From Siphonodentalium dalli (Eukaryota > Mollusca > Scaphopoda > Gadilida > Siphonodentaliidae), in assembly GCA_032622095.1 (NCBI GenBank), contig CP136065.1:216670151-216734150 (forward strand): DNA of 64,000 nucleotides. Reading direction: 5' to 3'. Position numbers and translations under genes: made by a program. Shown piece after piece: positions 11,270 to 22,840 of the stretch (position 1 is the stretch's first letter; each line of letters opens with the position of its first letter). Under the pieces are notes generated by a model, which saw only the letters and a program-made list of their open reading frames with translations, did not search any database and was not told where the DNA came from.

Positions 11270-11707
11270 AAAGATGCATAATCCGAATTTATCCTCGCAA
11301 ATTACTATTTCTAAGGATTCGGGGTGTAAAAAAAAATTGTTTTGAGTCGAGGAACCCTCCCATCAAATCTCAGAGTGATCAGATATCGATTTTTGAAATC
11401 TATTATTTTTCACCACCGATACTTTTAGTGGCCTGGTAAAACGGTATCTGACCAAATTGCGGATGAAGATGGATAACTCTAAAATCAAGTACCTTTTGTT
11501 GTCAGATATTTGACAAACCGGCACAATTTCGTTGAACAAAATGTTGATAAATAACAGGTTTTGGGCAATGTTATACTATAGTTGACTGTGGTTAGCATTA
11601 TTTTTGGGCAATTCATCGATTCTGATAACTGAAGTGGCATTTCCAAAAATGTTGTTGTTGTTGGAATCTGATTATATGGGGACCATCGAATCGGATTGAG
11701 TATCTTT
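11270..11707 (+). mobile_element. Family E MITE, complete copy
   Basis: Begins AAAGATGCATAATCCGAAT and ends ATCGGATTGAGTATCTTT, imperfect inverted ends. A GTTGTTGTTG run precedes the right end. Relatives are at 29.4-30.4 kb (interrupted), 34.8/38.6 kb (interrupted), 53.46 kb and within the 58.8-62.0 kb transposon. The 11708-12268 stretch after it holds nothing recognisable. Confidence 0.78.
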
Positions 11708-12268
11708 GAAGAGACACTGATCTATAATTGTTTTGGAGCTCATTTGTAGGCCTCATTGTTGTATCACCCGCGGTTTCTACTAATACTGGTCAACGATACG
11801 AAGTCACTCGTGGGATCAAATAAGACTGATAAATAGAAAATACCTACATTTCTTGTTTGAATACCGAAATATCTCATGAGTATCTGGAAAGAAATCTCGA
11901 TTTTTTCCACATTTAATAGAACAACACATTTAACAGTACTCGGAAAGCAACATGCATCTGGTTGAGCCATCAGCTAATAGGTAGCAACCCGATTTCAGTA
12001 GTACGATAATGACATCTTTTGGCTACAGTGATATAACGAAATCGCATTTCACTGTAGCTTCTAGGAGATATATGTGCGACGATCTACGTATGGATAATTT
12101 TCCGTTATTTTACAGGCAAGCATAAAATAAAATAAGTGTTTACGTACTTGAACAACAGGAACCCTAAATACACCGGGAAACGATAACAACCAACACATAC
12201 ATGTAAATATAGATGGATTTTGCTCTTCTTTTCTTTAATAATAACTATCCAATAACGAGATTTCACAT

Positions 12269-12485
12269 ATTGAAACCATTGTTATGTGAAAATATTACTG
12301 TTACAGTGACACTGTCGATCATATTGAAACCATTGTTATGTGAAAATATTACTGTTACAGTGACACTGTCGATCATATTGAAACCATTGTTATGTGAAAA
12401 TATTACTGTTACAGTGACACTGTCGATCATATTGAAACCATTGTTATGTGAAAATATTACTGTTACAGTGACACGGTCGATCATA
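12269..12485. repeat. 54-bp tandem array, 4 copies
   Basis: ATTGAAACCATTGTTATGTG recurs at 12269, 12323, 12377 and 12431. The unit contains the inverted motif ACTGTTACAGTGACACTGTC and is open on both strands because 54 is divisible by three. Confidence 0.92.
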
Positions 12486-12754
12486 TTCCAATTAAATACA
12501 AAATTTAATCAAATTTTGACGGTAAAACAAAAAAACGACAGTTTTGAAAAATAATCTGAAAATAATGTTTAGACTAAAATATTTGAACTTATTTCTGCGA
12601 TCAGCGATATGTGTTGACAAATTACTGTACCATTATTGTTCACATATACCAATAACATCAACACGCAAAATGTTATTGGAGAACTATCAATAATGAATAT
12701 AACAACAACGTTTATCTATTTCTCCATGTTCTTCTTAGTGGTGATGTTTTAGTC

Positions 12755-13009
12755 CAAGCCTTGAAATAGTGTGTCTGTCATTTGCAGAATGAGGTCCCCA
12801 TAGGGTGAATTTAGTGATGCTACCCCGCATAGCGGGCTAGCATCACCAAATTCACACTCTGTGGACCTCATTCTGCTTACACCTCAGCAGAATGAGGTTC
12901 CCAGATAGTGAATTTGGTGATGCTAGCCCGATATGCGGGGGTAGCATCACTAAATTCACCCTCTGGGGACCTCATTCTGCAAATGACAGACACACTATTT
13001 CAAGGCTTG
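12755..13009. mobile_element. Family C MITE, copy 2 (hAT-like, 8-bp TSD)
   Basis: CAAGCCTTGAAATAGTGTG to its inverted copy, flanked by perfect TTTTAGTC duplications (12747-12754 and 13010-13017). Each half is itself a palindrome centred on GCATAGCGGG-like cores. A related unoccupied site (GGTTTAGACTTATCATTTTG) is seen at about 13769. Confidence 0.9.
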
Positions 13010-13076
13010 TTTTAGTCTGATCATTTTGCACCTTTACCCACTGCGAGTGCTTTGTAGTGTATTCTAACATCCCTTT

Positions 13077-13583
13077 GCACGGTGGGAAATCACGTGGTTT
13101 CGAGTTGATCGAGTTGTTTCGAGTATCACGCATTCAAAATGGCCGATACGATCTAAAACGAGATCAGAAACGAGGGAGAAAAGGTAACAAACTAAGATAT
13201 GACATATTGTATAGTATTTTGACATCTACGAGCAGATGCTACACTATTTTTCAAACAAGCGGATACCTCGTTTATGTCCAAATTCGCATTTGTTTGCACA
13301 AACATTCTGACCAAAGTTATCAGTCGAAGGATTTTCCAAGATGTAAGGACTGGTGTAGTCCACGCACCTCCGACTTTGGTCAGAATGTTATAGAAAACCA
13401 CTAAAAGTATTTCCGAATAAATAATGTATCATCTTGTTTCAAAAATAAACCAGCATATGCTCGTATAACAGTCAAATTGTTATGTTTTGTGCCAGTTACT
13501 CGTATATTATGGTTTTGTGTGTTTGCACATTTTTAATGCGTGGTACTCACAAACCTCGAAACCACGTGATTCCCCACCGTGCT
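13077..13583. mobile_element. Foldback element with about 60-bp inverted arms
   Basis: GCACGGTGGGAAATCACGTG with GAGTATCACGCATT at the left is matched inverted by AATGCGTGGTACTC and CACGTGATTCCCCACCGTGC at the right. Outside it, a direct repeat (TCTATTTCTCCATGTTCTT) occurs at 12718 and 13733. Confidence 0.75.
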
Positions 13584-13880
13584 TTTGGAGAGTCTATATT
13601 ACAACGCATATTTATATGACATATGGACAGTGTGTGTACAATAAAATAATAAGAAATGCAAAAAAAAACAAAAAAACAATATTGAAAAAGAAGTAATCTA
13701 TGGAAATAAAAAGTTATATAAGAACAAAGTTGATCTATTTCTCCATGTTCTTGTTAGTGGTGACTGGTTTAGACTTATCATTTTGCACATTCACCCACTA
13801 CGTTGTGCCATGCATGGGTAAGTAACTAGGTGTTCACTATTTTCGAAACGTCCAACTGTATGCCCGTAATGGATGTTGCG

Positions 13881-13910
13881 GTGTTTAATGGTGGTGGGAG
13901 GTAATGCATG
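13881..13910 (+). pseudogene. Ectopic relic of exon 3 start
   Basis: GTTTAATGGTGGTGGGAGG followed by TAATG closely copies the start of exon 3 (GTTTGATGGTGGTGGGAGGAATG) about 700 bp upstream in the same intron, with a one-base insertion. A family G repeat separates it from the four-copy array at 14.5 kb. Confidence 0.6.
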
Positions 13911-13947
13911 TTGGTGTGATGTTCATCGAGTTTGTGTCTCGGTGCCA

Positions 13948-14508
13948 GGGGGGGGGGGGGGGGTGGAATTTTTTTTTCCGGGCACGTATTCCGGGGTGGG
14001 TGGGTGGTCGATAGGACCAACAATTTTTTTTTCGCAACTCAAAAATATATTTCCAACAAGTCTTTTTGATTGTTTTTTTGCAATGAATTTGGATTAAAAC
14101 ACATCTATATGTCAATATTAACATAAATGACAAATTTCATGATGATCAGACAAACAGTATAGCCTGTAGCCCAAGTTAATGGATTGAATTTTGAAATCCA
14201 AGATGGCCTCTGGCAGCCATGTTTTTTTTTGGCCGAATGACCCCAAAATGACTTGTTCCTATTTACATGTCAATGTTAACATACATGACTAATAGTATGT
14301 ACATAAATTCATATACAGCTGTTTACAGTGAATTTCCCCCCGCAAATCTCTGTTTTAGTGTTAAAAGGGGGGTGGGTGTCCAAAAATGGTCGGAAAAAAC
14401 TGCCGAAAACAGAAAAAAATTTGGACGCGGGGGTGGATGTGTCCCAACAAGGGTCGAAAGTCAAAAATCACCATACGTGTCTGCAAATTGTTTCCGACTC
14501 CCCCTGTC
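13948..14508 (+). mobile_element. Family G repeat, copy 1
   Basis: Starts in a G-run followed by TTCCGGGCACGTATTCCGGG and ends near a C-run after CATACGTG. It contains GAATTTCCCCCCGCAAATC and a segment (14190-14290) that in reverse complement is the unit of the 47.5-49.5 kb satellite. A second copy lies at 30901-31460. Confidence 0.75.
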
Positions 14509-14509
14509 G

Positions 14510-14625
14510 GTGCAGGGTTTAACGTGGTGGTATTTCGCTTCAGGGTTTAATGGTGGTAATTCTTTGCAGGGTTTAATGTGTCGGTATCTCGTTTCAGGGT
14601 TTGATGGTGGTGGGAGGAATGTCCA
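14510..14625 (+). repeat. Four tandem copies of the exon 3 acceptor and start
   Basis: CAG|GGTTTRA occurs with exon starts at 14516, 14544, 14570 and 14598 (spacing 28, 26, 28 bp). The copy at 14544 is in the same frame as the real exon but hits TAA. The copies at 14516 and 14570 are out of frame. Confidence 0.8.
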
Positions 14626-14671
14626 ACGTGTGGGAGATCGCCAAAGAGAACGACCGGATTAATTTCGGAGA
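14598..14671 (+). CDS. SLC5 exon 3 of window (extracellular loop)
   Basis: 74 nt, residues 49-72 plus two bases of a split Glu codon. The peptide GLMVVGGMSNVWEIAKENDR matches the loop before the R-H-T motif in SLC5A8-type proteins. The acceptor TTTCAG ends at 14597 and the donor GTAAGT starts at 14672. The acceptor and exon start are present as a four-fold tandem array immediately upstream; only the last copy gives the family peptide in the correct frame. Confidence 0.85.
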
Positions 14672-14830
14672 GTAAGTCAAGACCTATTGGATGCCTAAAG
14701 GGAGGATATACTGTACATAAATGGCGACTGATTGATTGAGTTATTGCGAAGCCACATATAACCAACATATCCTCGTATAAATAGGTTCAAATTTGGACCT
14801 AAATATTCACCTAGGTTCATATTGGACTTA

Positions 14831-16665
14831 TTGTCCCCCGACATTCCGTCGGATGACTATAGTAATGACCCTCGTCCGCCCGTCCGCATGGACATGTGTG
14901 GGCACAGTGGAAACACATCCGACATTCCGTCGGATGACTATAGAAATGACACTCGTCCGTCCGTCCGTATGGGCATGTGTGGTCACAGTGGAAGCACATC
15001 CGACATTCCGTCGGATAACTATAGTAATGACCCTCGTCCGTCCGTATGGGCATCTGTGGTCACAGTGGAAGCACATCCGACATTCCGTCGGAAGACTATA
15101 GTAATGACCCTCGTCCGTCCGTCCGTATGGGCATGTGTGGTCACAGTGGAAGCACATCCGACATTCCGTCGGAAGACTATAGTAATGACCCTCGTCCGTC
15201 CGTATGGGCATGTGTGGTCACAGTGGAAGCACATCCGACATTCCGTCGGAAGACTATAGTAATGACCCTCGTCCGTCCGTTTGGGCATGTGTGGTCACAG
15301 TGGAAGCACATCCGACATTCCGTCGGAAGACTATAGTAATGACCCTCGTCCGTCCGTAAGGGCATGTGTGGTCACAGTGGAAGCACATCCGACATTTCGT
15401 CGGAGGAGTATAGTAATGCTGAAGGGGTCACTCTCACCAAAAAAAAGTGCTGAAGGGTACACAGGGTTTGAAAATGTGCTGAAGGGTACACAGGGTTTGT
15501 GATCGGCACGAACACCATTACATAAATTGTGTTTATGAAAGTATGGCGCCCATTAGCAGTTTGTTTTAAGTACATTTTAATATTCATTGGAACGTAAAAA
15601 ATTATTCTCTGACAGAAATCATGGCAGATACGAAGACTGAATGTCCTTTATAATGACATTTCAAACCCTGTGTACCCTTCAGCACATTTTGAAAATCCTG
15701 TGTACCCTTCAGCACTGTTTTTGGTGAGAGTGACCCCTTCAGCTATAGTAATGACCCTCGTCCGTCCATATGGGCATGTGTGGTCACATTGGAGGCACAT
15801 CCGACATTCCGTCGGATGACTATAGTAATGACCCTCGTCCGTCCATATGGGCATGTGTGGTCACAACTGAGGCACATCCGACATTCCATCGGAGGACTAT
15901 AGTAATGACCCTCGTCGGTCCGTATGGGCATGTGTGGTCACAGTGGAAGCACATCCGACATTCCGTCGAACGACTATAGTAATGACCCTCGTCCGTCCGT
16001 CCGTCCGTATGGGCATGTGTGGTCACAGTGGAGGCACATCCGATATTCCGTCGGATGACTCTAGTAATGACCCTCGTCCGTCCGTATGGGCATGTGTGGT
16101 CACAGTGGAAGAACATCCGACATTCCGTCGGAGGACTATAGTAATGACCCTCGTCCGTCCGTATGGGCATGTGTGGTCACAGTGGAAGCACATCCGACAT
16201 TCCGTCGGGTGACTATAGTAATGACCCTCGTCCGTCCGTATGGGCATGTGTGGTCACAGTGGAAGCACATCCGACATTCCGTCGGAGGACTATAGTAATG
16301 ACCCTCGTCCGTCCGTATGGGCATGTGTGGTCACAGTGGAGGCACATCCGACATTCCGTCGGATGACTATAGTAATGACCCTCGTCCGTTCGTCCGTATG
16401 GGCATGTGTGGTCACAGTGGAGGCACATCCGACATTCCGTCGGGTGACTATAGTAATGACCCTCGTCCGTCCGTATGGGCATGTGTGGTCACAGTGGAGG
16501 CACATCCTACATTCCGTCGGATGACTATAGTAATGACCCTCGTCCGTCCGTTTGGACATTTGTGGTCACAGCGGAGGCACATCCGACATTCCGTCGGATG
16601 ACTATAGTAATGACCCTTGTCCGTCCGTCCATATGGGCATGTGTCGTCACAGTGGAAGCGCACTA
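14831..16665. repeat. About 77-bp minisatellite, about 19 copies
   Basis: CGACATTCCGTCGGA, TATAGTAATGACCCTCGTCC and GGGCATGTGTGGTCACAGTG recur every 75-83 bp; CCGT number differs between units. The array is interrupted at 15418-15743 by an inserted element. The many ORFs on both strands are repeat translations. Confidence 0.95.
15418..15743. mobile_element. MULE-like MITE inside the minisatellite (9-bp TSD)
   Basis: 326 bp with long inverted ends GCTGAAGGGGTCACTCTCAC..., flanked by perfect TATAGTAAT duplications (15409-15417 and 15744-15752). Inside each end the motif GCTGAAGGGTACACAGGG is present in tandem. The 9-bp duplication and long inverted ends suggest the Mutator superfamily. Confidence 0.85.
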
Positions 16666-16819
16666 TAAAGAGCGTACATCTAGTAAGTCGATTTCATACC
16701 GTGAAAAAAAAAAAATGCCGATATGCTGATATGTGATACGGACTTATTTGTGTTTTTGAAATAGGTTCAATCTGAGCTTATTTTCAGCAGAATAGACTGA
16801 TATAACAGTGAAATCACTC

Positions 16820-17545
16820 AAACAAGAGCACGCCGTCGGCGCGTGGCATAATACGCCCGTTTCTAGAGTAGAGTGGGCAAGATTTAATTCATTTGTTTTT
16901 AACCTTGACTTAAGACGAAATAATAACAAAAATAAAACACATTAACTTCAAGTGTGGTATTTTTGACTGAAAAATTCACATATAAATTTATTTTTTTAAT
17001 ATTTATTTTCGGCTATTTTCAGACAAAAAAATCCTATAACTGTGGCAAAAATGGTCGGATCGGACTCAAATTCGTTCTTGACCTGCAAATCATGTAGACA
17101 GAACCCATATTTGAACTTGATCTGTATACCAAATTTGGTTCAGTTCACTCTATTCAATCTAAAGTTATCATCTGGAAACCGCATATCAGGTAAAATCTAA
17201 GTCGAAAAAGGGGCATAACTCAGTCAAAATCATGCAGACGAAACCCATATTAGGACTTGATTTGTATTTTGGGGTGGTAAACTAATATACCAAATTTGGT
17301 TCAGTTCACTTGATTCAATCTAAATTTATCATCCGGAAACCGCAAATCAGGTCAAATCTAAGTCGAAAAAGGGACATAACTCAGTCAAAATCATGCGGAT
17401 GAAACCCATATTCGAACTTGATCTGTATTATGGGGTAGTAAACTAATATACCAAATCTAAAGTTATCACCCGGAAACCAAAAGCGGGCGGACGACGGACG
17501 ACGGACGGACAACCCATTTACATAATACGACCGTTTTTTCAAACT
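16820..17545. repeat. Degenerate interspersed repeat, three internal copies
   Basis: A phrase including GACATAACTCAGTCAAAATC, CATATT and CCAAATTTGGTTCAGTTCAC recurs about every 140-180 bp (17075, 17220, 17390), bounded by CGTCGGCGCGTGGCATAATA and GGACGACGGACGGACAACCC. Confidence 0.6.
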
Positions 17546-17661
17546 GGCGTATAAAAAGCAAAACCTACATGTATGCATTAAGTAAAACAATTCGGATAGC
17601 ACGTATATATATGCATGACTATATACATCAGCAATTAGACTAGATTACTCAATAATAGGCT

Positions 17662-18444
17662 ACCTTACTCGTATTTAAATCCGCGCAGTACTATTTTTCG
17701 TGCACCCGTCAGTGCGCGAATTTAAAACTGAGCAAAATATAGTACGACTCCAGAATTTAGAACAAACCACAGGGAAATAAGAATGCTATATGTCGACGAG
17801 TTACATGTATATACATTGCGGAACGTTGGACCGAATATTAGGCTTGTAGGACTATATTTTACATGCGGGCAACCACGTGTAAACCATTAATGATATGTAG
17901 ATGTATGACATAATTATACAGCAACAAATCATGCACGGTAACATCACTGATGTTGAAATACTTGTAAGAAATACACATAATGCAGACTGAAGATGCACGT
18001 CGCCCTATACACAACGTTGGCGTGACACCGTGACCAAACAGTCTGACTTGGTTAAATGTCAACACAACCCACAGCCAAGTTTTGATTTTTTCTTATGAAT
18101 GTTTTCTATACGCGTGCTTGCGGTTTTACTTCTTTGAGTTCATTTAAATTATGTGTATAACTATTTCGACATTAGGATAATTATTTGGAGCGTATACACA
18201 CACCAGTCTTCACAACACATTGATGATGCAGTTATGTTAATTTATGCACGATGTAAAGCCGTCGTGATGGTGTTTAATATGCACACATATCTTCATGGAC
18301 GATTAAGATATGAAACTGCATCATCAAATCAATTTACGAAAAATATTTTGTCAGTTTTGAATTCGCGCAGCTATAGGTGCGAGAACGCGAATTCAAAACT
18401 GAGCGAAAAATAGTACTGCGCGAATTCAAATACGAGTAAGGTAT
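17662..18444. mobile_element. TIR element of about 780 bp
   Basis: Left TACCTTACTCGTATTTAAAT and CGCGCAGTACTATTTTTCG are inverted at the right (CGAAAAATAGTACTGCGCG, ACGAGTAAGGTA), with further inverted AATTCAAAACTGAGC. TA at both ends could be the target duplication. No transposase ORF is seen. Confidence 0.75.
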
Positions 18445-19325
18445 ATGTTTTAACAATTAGAACAATTACATGTGTTCAACTATCAATAAATATATATTAC
18501 TTATTTCGCTCATATAGAATAGGTCACCTTCTTAAATGCACACCTTGGAAATACACATAGATGTTGCAGGAGGCTTATGTTTTGACGGGATAGATTCCAT
18601 CCAAATGGATCTTTCGCATCTTCTTTGCCCAGTATAGTAAGCAGACCTCAAATTAAATCTAGTATTTGCTCTTAACAAGTCGATAAATACATAGAAGATG
18701 TATGTGGACTATATGCCTAAAACACTTGATGAAGTGACAAGAGAGTATAGACTCGGTAAGGGAAGAAATCTTTTAAGATATATTGAACCTCATAATTTTA
18801 CAAAGACTCGGTAATTGGTTTAATTTGAGACTCGAAATATTATGATTCATTATAAGGATTCTTCTCCACGGAGTGATAAAAATAACTTTACCAATGTCGA
18901 GTAGCGGTGAAACTGGCATCGTGTGGGCCCCAACATGTATATACTGAAATCGGAGAGGCATGTTTTCAAACAGATATATTTTTAAACTTGCGCTTGCACA
19001 CTACAAGAACCCATGACACACACAAGAACCCAGCGGAAACATCATCTACAAGAAACCTGATTTATATTATTAGCACGCCAGCGTGTATACTGTGCTTGAA
19101 AATATAAAATCCACTGGTGTTATGGGGGATTAGGTCGATGTAAAAGTAAAAATGGGTCGCTTTAAAAGCTGTAGAGTTACCCCGAATGCGGTATCCTAAA
19201 TGCTCAATAAAATAGTCCGACACAGATTAGCACATGTGCTGATATTGATAATTACCACACCCTTTGGAAAGCATGCGATCGTGTGGTAATCAAAGATGGA
19301 TTTCGACGAAATTTTATACTTAGGG
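18445..19325. other. No gene recognised
   Basis: Intronic AT-rich sequence; no repeat copy or family motif noticed. Confidence 0.5.
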
Positions 19326-19920
19326 GTAGGGTGCCTACTTTTGTCCGGGGAGTGTTTTGGACGGGTCAAATCGTTACCCCGACCTGACTTTGACCTTTAA
19401 AACAGTCAATTCAAGGTAAAATTGGGTAAAACGGACGGATTTCGACGAAATTTGATACCTAGGGGAATCAAATTTGTCCGGGGAGTGTTTTGGGGGGGGG
19501 GTCAAATCGTGACCCTGACCTTAATCTTCAAAATGGTAAATTCAAGGTCAAATCGGGTAAAACGGACGGATTTCGACGAAATTTGATAGCTAGGGGTAGT
19601 TTTGTCCGGGAAGTGTTTTGGACGGGTCAAATCGTGACCCCGACCTGACCTTGACCTTCAAAATGGTCAATTCAAGGTCAAATCGGGTAAAACGGACGGA
19701 TTTCGACGAAATTTGATAGCTAGGGGTGGTTTTGTCCGGGAAGTGTTTTAGACGGGTCAAATCGTGACCCCGACCTGACCTTGACCTTCAAAATGGTCAA
19801 TTCAAGGTCAAATCGGGTAAAACGGACGGATTTCGACGAAATTTGATACCTAGGGGTACCTTTGTCCGGGGAGTGTTTTGGACGGGTCAAATCGTGACCC
19901 CGACCTGACCTTGTATTTCG
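19326..19920 (+). repeat. About 120-bp tandem array, 5 copies
   Basis: GACGGGTCAAATCGTGACCC, TTCAAGGTCAAATCGGGTAA and GGACGGATTTCGACGAAATT recur about every 120 bp. The same unit in reverse orientation forms the array at 39.2-39.7 kb. Confidence 0.9.
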
Positions 19921-20191
19921 TCTGGGGTTCATGTTTTCATCTGGGCTTCTTGTAGAGACGATTCGAGTTTCGTGTGGACACTGTCGGGTTAATTTGTGTG
20001 CCGTTTTACCAGTGTGGCTTGTCCTGACTATTAGCAGTTAAATAACATTACAGGGAAATGTGAATGATGAAGTACAACCGGAATGTGATCATTAAATGAT
20101 CGCTAGCGAGATATCGTCGTTCAATTTCCACGCGAATGTTTGCAAGAAAAAGCTACTTTGATGGCAATTCGCCAACTGATCCTCGTGCAAA

Positions 20192-20336
20192 TACAGTAGT
20201 GCCCTAAATAATCGACTCCTTAAACATAGCAGAGCTTTCCGATGAATGGCAACAAGCCATATTTCCGACTAAATACTGAAAAGTTACCCATAATTCTGCT
20301 ATGTTTAAGGAGTCGATTATTTAGAGCATTACTGTA
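20192..20336. mobile_element. Mariner-like foldback MITE, copy 1
   Basis: TACAGTAGTGC to GCATTACTGTA; arms AATAATCGACTCCTTAAACA form an inverted repeat of about 45 bp. TACAGTA-type ends with TA termini are typical of Tc1/mariner MITEs. A longer relative is at 57404-57620. Confidence 0.85.
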
Positions 20337-20960
20337 GGTTGATATTGGACCTAAATATTCACATATAGGTTCGTATTTTACTTATTTGATTCTAAAATAA
20401 GCCATTGGTAGACTAAACCCCGTTATTCCGTTTGCGGTGCGGGCCATTATAAAGAGCGTACATCTGGTAAGTCGATTTAGGTTGATGGAGAGCGTAAGCA
20501 AATACAATAATGCCGGTATATCAGGGTATATGGGCATATTTGTTTTTTTTAGATAAGTTAAATATGATCTTGTGCTCAGGAGAATAGGCTGCAATTGGCA
20601 TGTATGAAAGTGCACTGTTACTTGAATTGATGATTCCATCCTGTTCATGTGAAAATAAGCTCACCGCTAGCTTATTGTAATGAGCGAAATAAGCTCAGTT
20701 TGACATTATTTAACATCAATATACGCTCTATATATGGAACTAAAACGCGATGTTTAAAACAGTTCAATATGGGACTATTTCCATACGAAATAAGCCTATG
20801 TTACCATTATTTAATCTACCTTGTTTCATCGACACGACTTACCAGATTCACGCTCTTTATATAATGTTTCTTAGTGCGACCCACGCCTTAAAACGGATTA
20901 ATGGGTATAAGTCCACTATGGGACTATTTCGGAATCAAATAAGTCAAATATGAACCTATT
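20337..20960. repeat. Family Z repeat cluster
   Basis: Fragments with GGACCTAAATATTCACATA, TTATTTGATTCTAAAATAAG, CGAAATAAGC and GACTATTTCGGAATCAAATA in both orientations; similar to 9450 and 16670. Confidence 0.6.
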
Positions 20961-20994
20961 TTTTGCACGAGGATATGCTGGATTATTTATACAC

Positions 20995-21528
20995 CAAAGC
21001 CTTGAAATAGTGTGTCTGTCTTTTGCAGAATGAGGTTCCCAGAGGGTGAATTTAGTTATGCTACCCCGCATAGCGGGCTAGCATCACCAAATTCACCCTC
21101 TGGGAACCCCATTCTGCTGAGGTGTAAGCAGAATGAGGTTCCCATAGGGTGAATTTGGTTATGCTAGCCCGCTATTCCAAATAGCGGGATATCATCAGTA
21201 AATTCGCCCTCTGGGGACTTCATTCTGTTTAGGTCTCATCTTCTGAAAAGTATATTTAGTCTTAAATAACATTGTTTTAGTTACCTTTTCCCGTCTGTTC
21301 AGTTTCTATATCCCGCAATTTGCAGAAGATAAAATGAATAATCTAGGTGACTTCATTTGGGGAGCTTCAATCTGATCATAGGTCCCCAATAGCAGTTGAG
21401 GCCTAAGCAGAATGAGGTCCCCAGAGGGTGAATTTGGTGATGCTAGCGCGCTATGCGGGGTAGCATAACTAAATTCACCCTCTGGGGACCTCATTCTACA
21501 AATGACAGACACACTATTTCAAGGCTTG
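20995..21528. mobile_element. Family C MITE, copy 3 (long form, 8-bp TSD)
   Basis: 534 bp with family C ends, flanked by perfect TTATACAC duplications (20987-20994 and 21529-21536). It contains the internal segment also seen in the 7.35-kb copy (GATATAGAAACTGAACAG-type). The 21537-22191 stretch that follows holds no recognisable gene. Confidence 0.9.
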
Positions 21529-22191
21529 TTATACACACCCTGCAACACAGGCCTAGCCCGCCCACTTATACCCCAGTCCAATTTCCTGTTTTCTCTTAGT
21601 TTCTGTTAACGGCGCCTAACGCCATACTTCCATTAGTCGCCAAGATACCATGTGGAGATTGTCACCTAGTACGTTTTATCTTTCTATATCCAAACTACAA
21701 ATCAAACATCTCGAGGGCTTTCCTTGCTGTTAACGGTTGTGTTGTGGCCTCCATCCGATTTAAAGGCACAGCATAAAGTTTGCCAATACTTAATAAATGA
21801 ATGTAGTGGGTCTGTGATATTGTGGGATACGACGTGGATCTGTTATGGGCGTGCGTTCGCGTTACTTACATGTATATTCCGATAATTTTTCAACTTGTCC
21901 TGCTATAATGCTTCGATATCGTGAGTCCTACTGACTATACACGGTGACGTTGATATACAAAGTGATCTATTAACTGACCTAGATATTGCAGCTATTTTTC
22001 TACAATTGTCATGACATTTGGAGAAAAATGCCAAACTTTTGTCTCAACAATATTGCTTTCTTCTCCAAACAATATATCTAAATCAGCTATCACAATTTTA
22101 AACGAACATTACTCATTCGAGCTTCCGAATTTTTCCTACGTACTTTAGAAGGAGGAAAAATGTAGGTTGACAGATACCATTTTTCGCACAA

Positions 22192-22570
22192 AATGAAATA
22201 AACGCTCTTTATTTATACCATATCAGGAACAGAATAACATGGAACGCTCTTGTCTGTTCCATGTCGTGCACATGGCAGTTGTTTGTTTGGGACCCAGACA
22301 CCTTGTTCAAAGTTGTATTTTTTATGACTTCAGTACCTCCTTCTGGGACATATAATTCCCGTAGAAAGTTAGTGCAAGTATTTATCGACCTATATCGATA
22401 CCGGAAAAAACTTAAAGCCACATGGCGGTTTGGATTAATGAAAAATACAACTGTGAATACGGTGCTTGTGTCACAAACACAAAACCGCCATTTGCACGAT
22501 ATGGAACAGAAAAGAGCGTTCCGTGGTAGTCTATTCCTGATATGGTGGCAGTATTTAAAGAGCGTTTGTC
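22192..22570. repeat. Foldback of about 375 bp upstream of exon 4
   Basis: Left AACGCTCTTTATTTATACCA and GAACGCTCTTGTCTGTTCCA pair with right TGGAACAGAAAAGAGCGTTC and AAATACTGCC-type sequence. The 219-codon minus-strand ORF across it is a palindrome artefact. Confidence 0.7.
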
Positions 22571-22840
22571 TTACTTCTCGCGAAAAGTTTAAAACGGCTG
22601 AAAAATGGCTGTGATTTTGGCAAGTGTTTTTCAGAGCATATGAAGCCGGTATATCAATAGTTCGTTTATTTATCGACCTATTGTATCCGTCGCTCCAAAT
22701 TACGTAGAAAAAAGTGGAGGTTCGAATGAGCCATGTCCGTTTAAAGGCGAATACTATTATGTGTATTTTGGAGCGCAAAGACCAGTTGACCTGGCTGGAA
22801 CGTGAGCAGTGATTTATCAGTATGTTGTGTGTATTTTCAG

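Noticed and set aside
14793-16729. Many overlapping ORFs of 60-145 codons on both strands
   Set aside because: They are translations of the 77-bp minisatellite in several frames; peptides repeat identically and no start context or domain is present.
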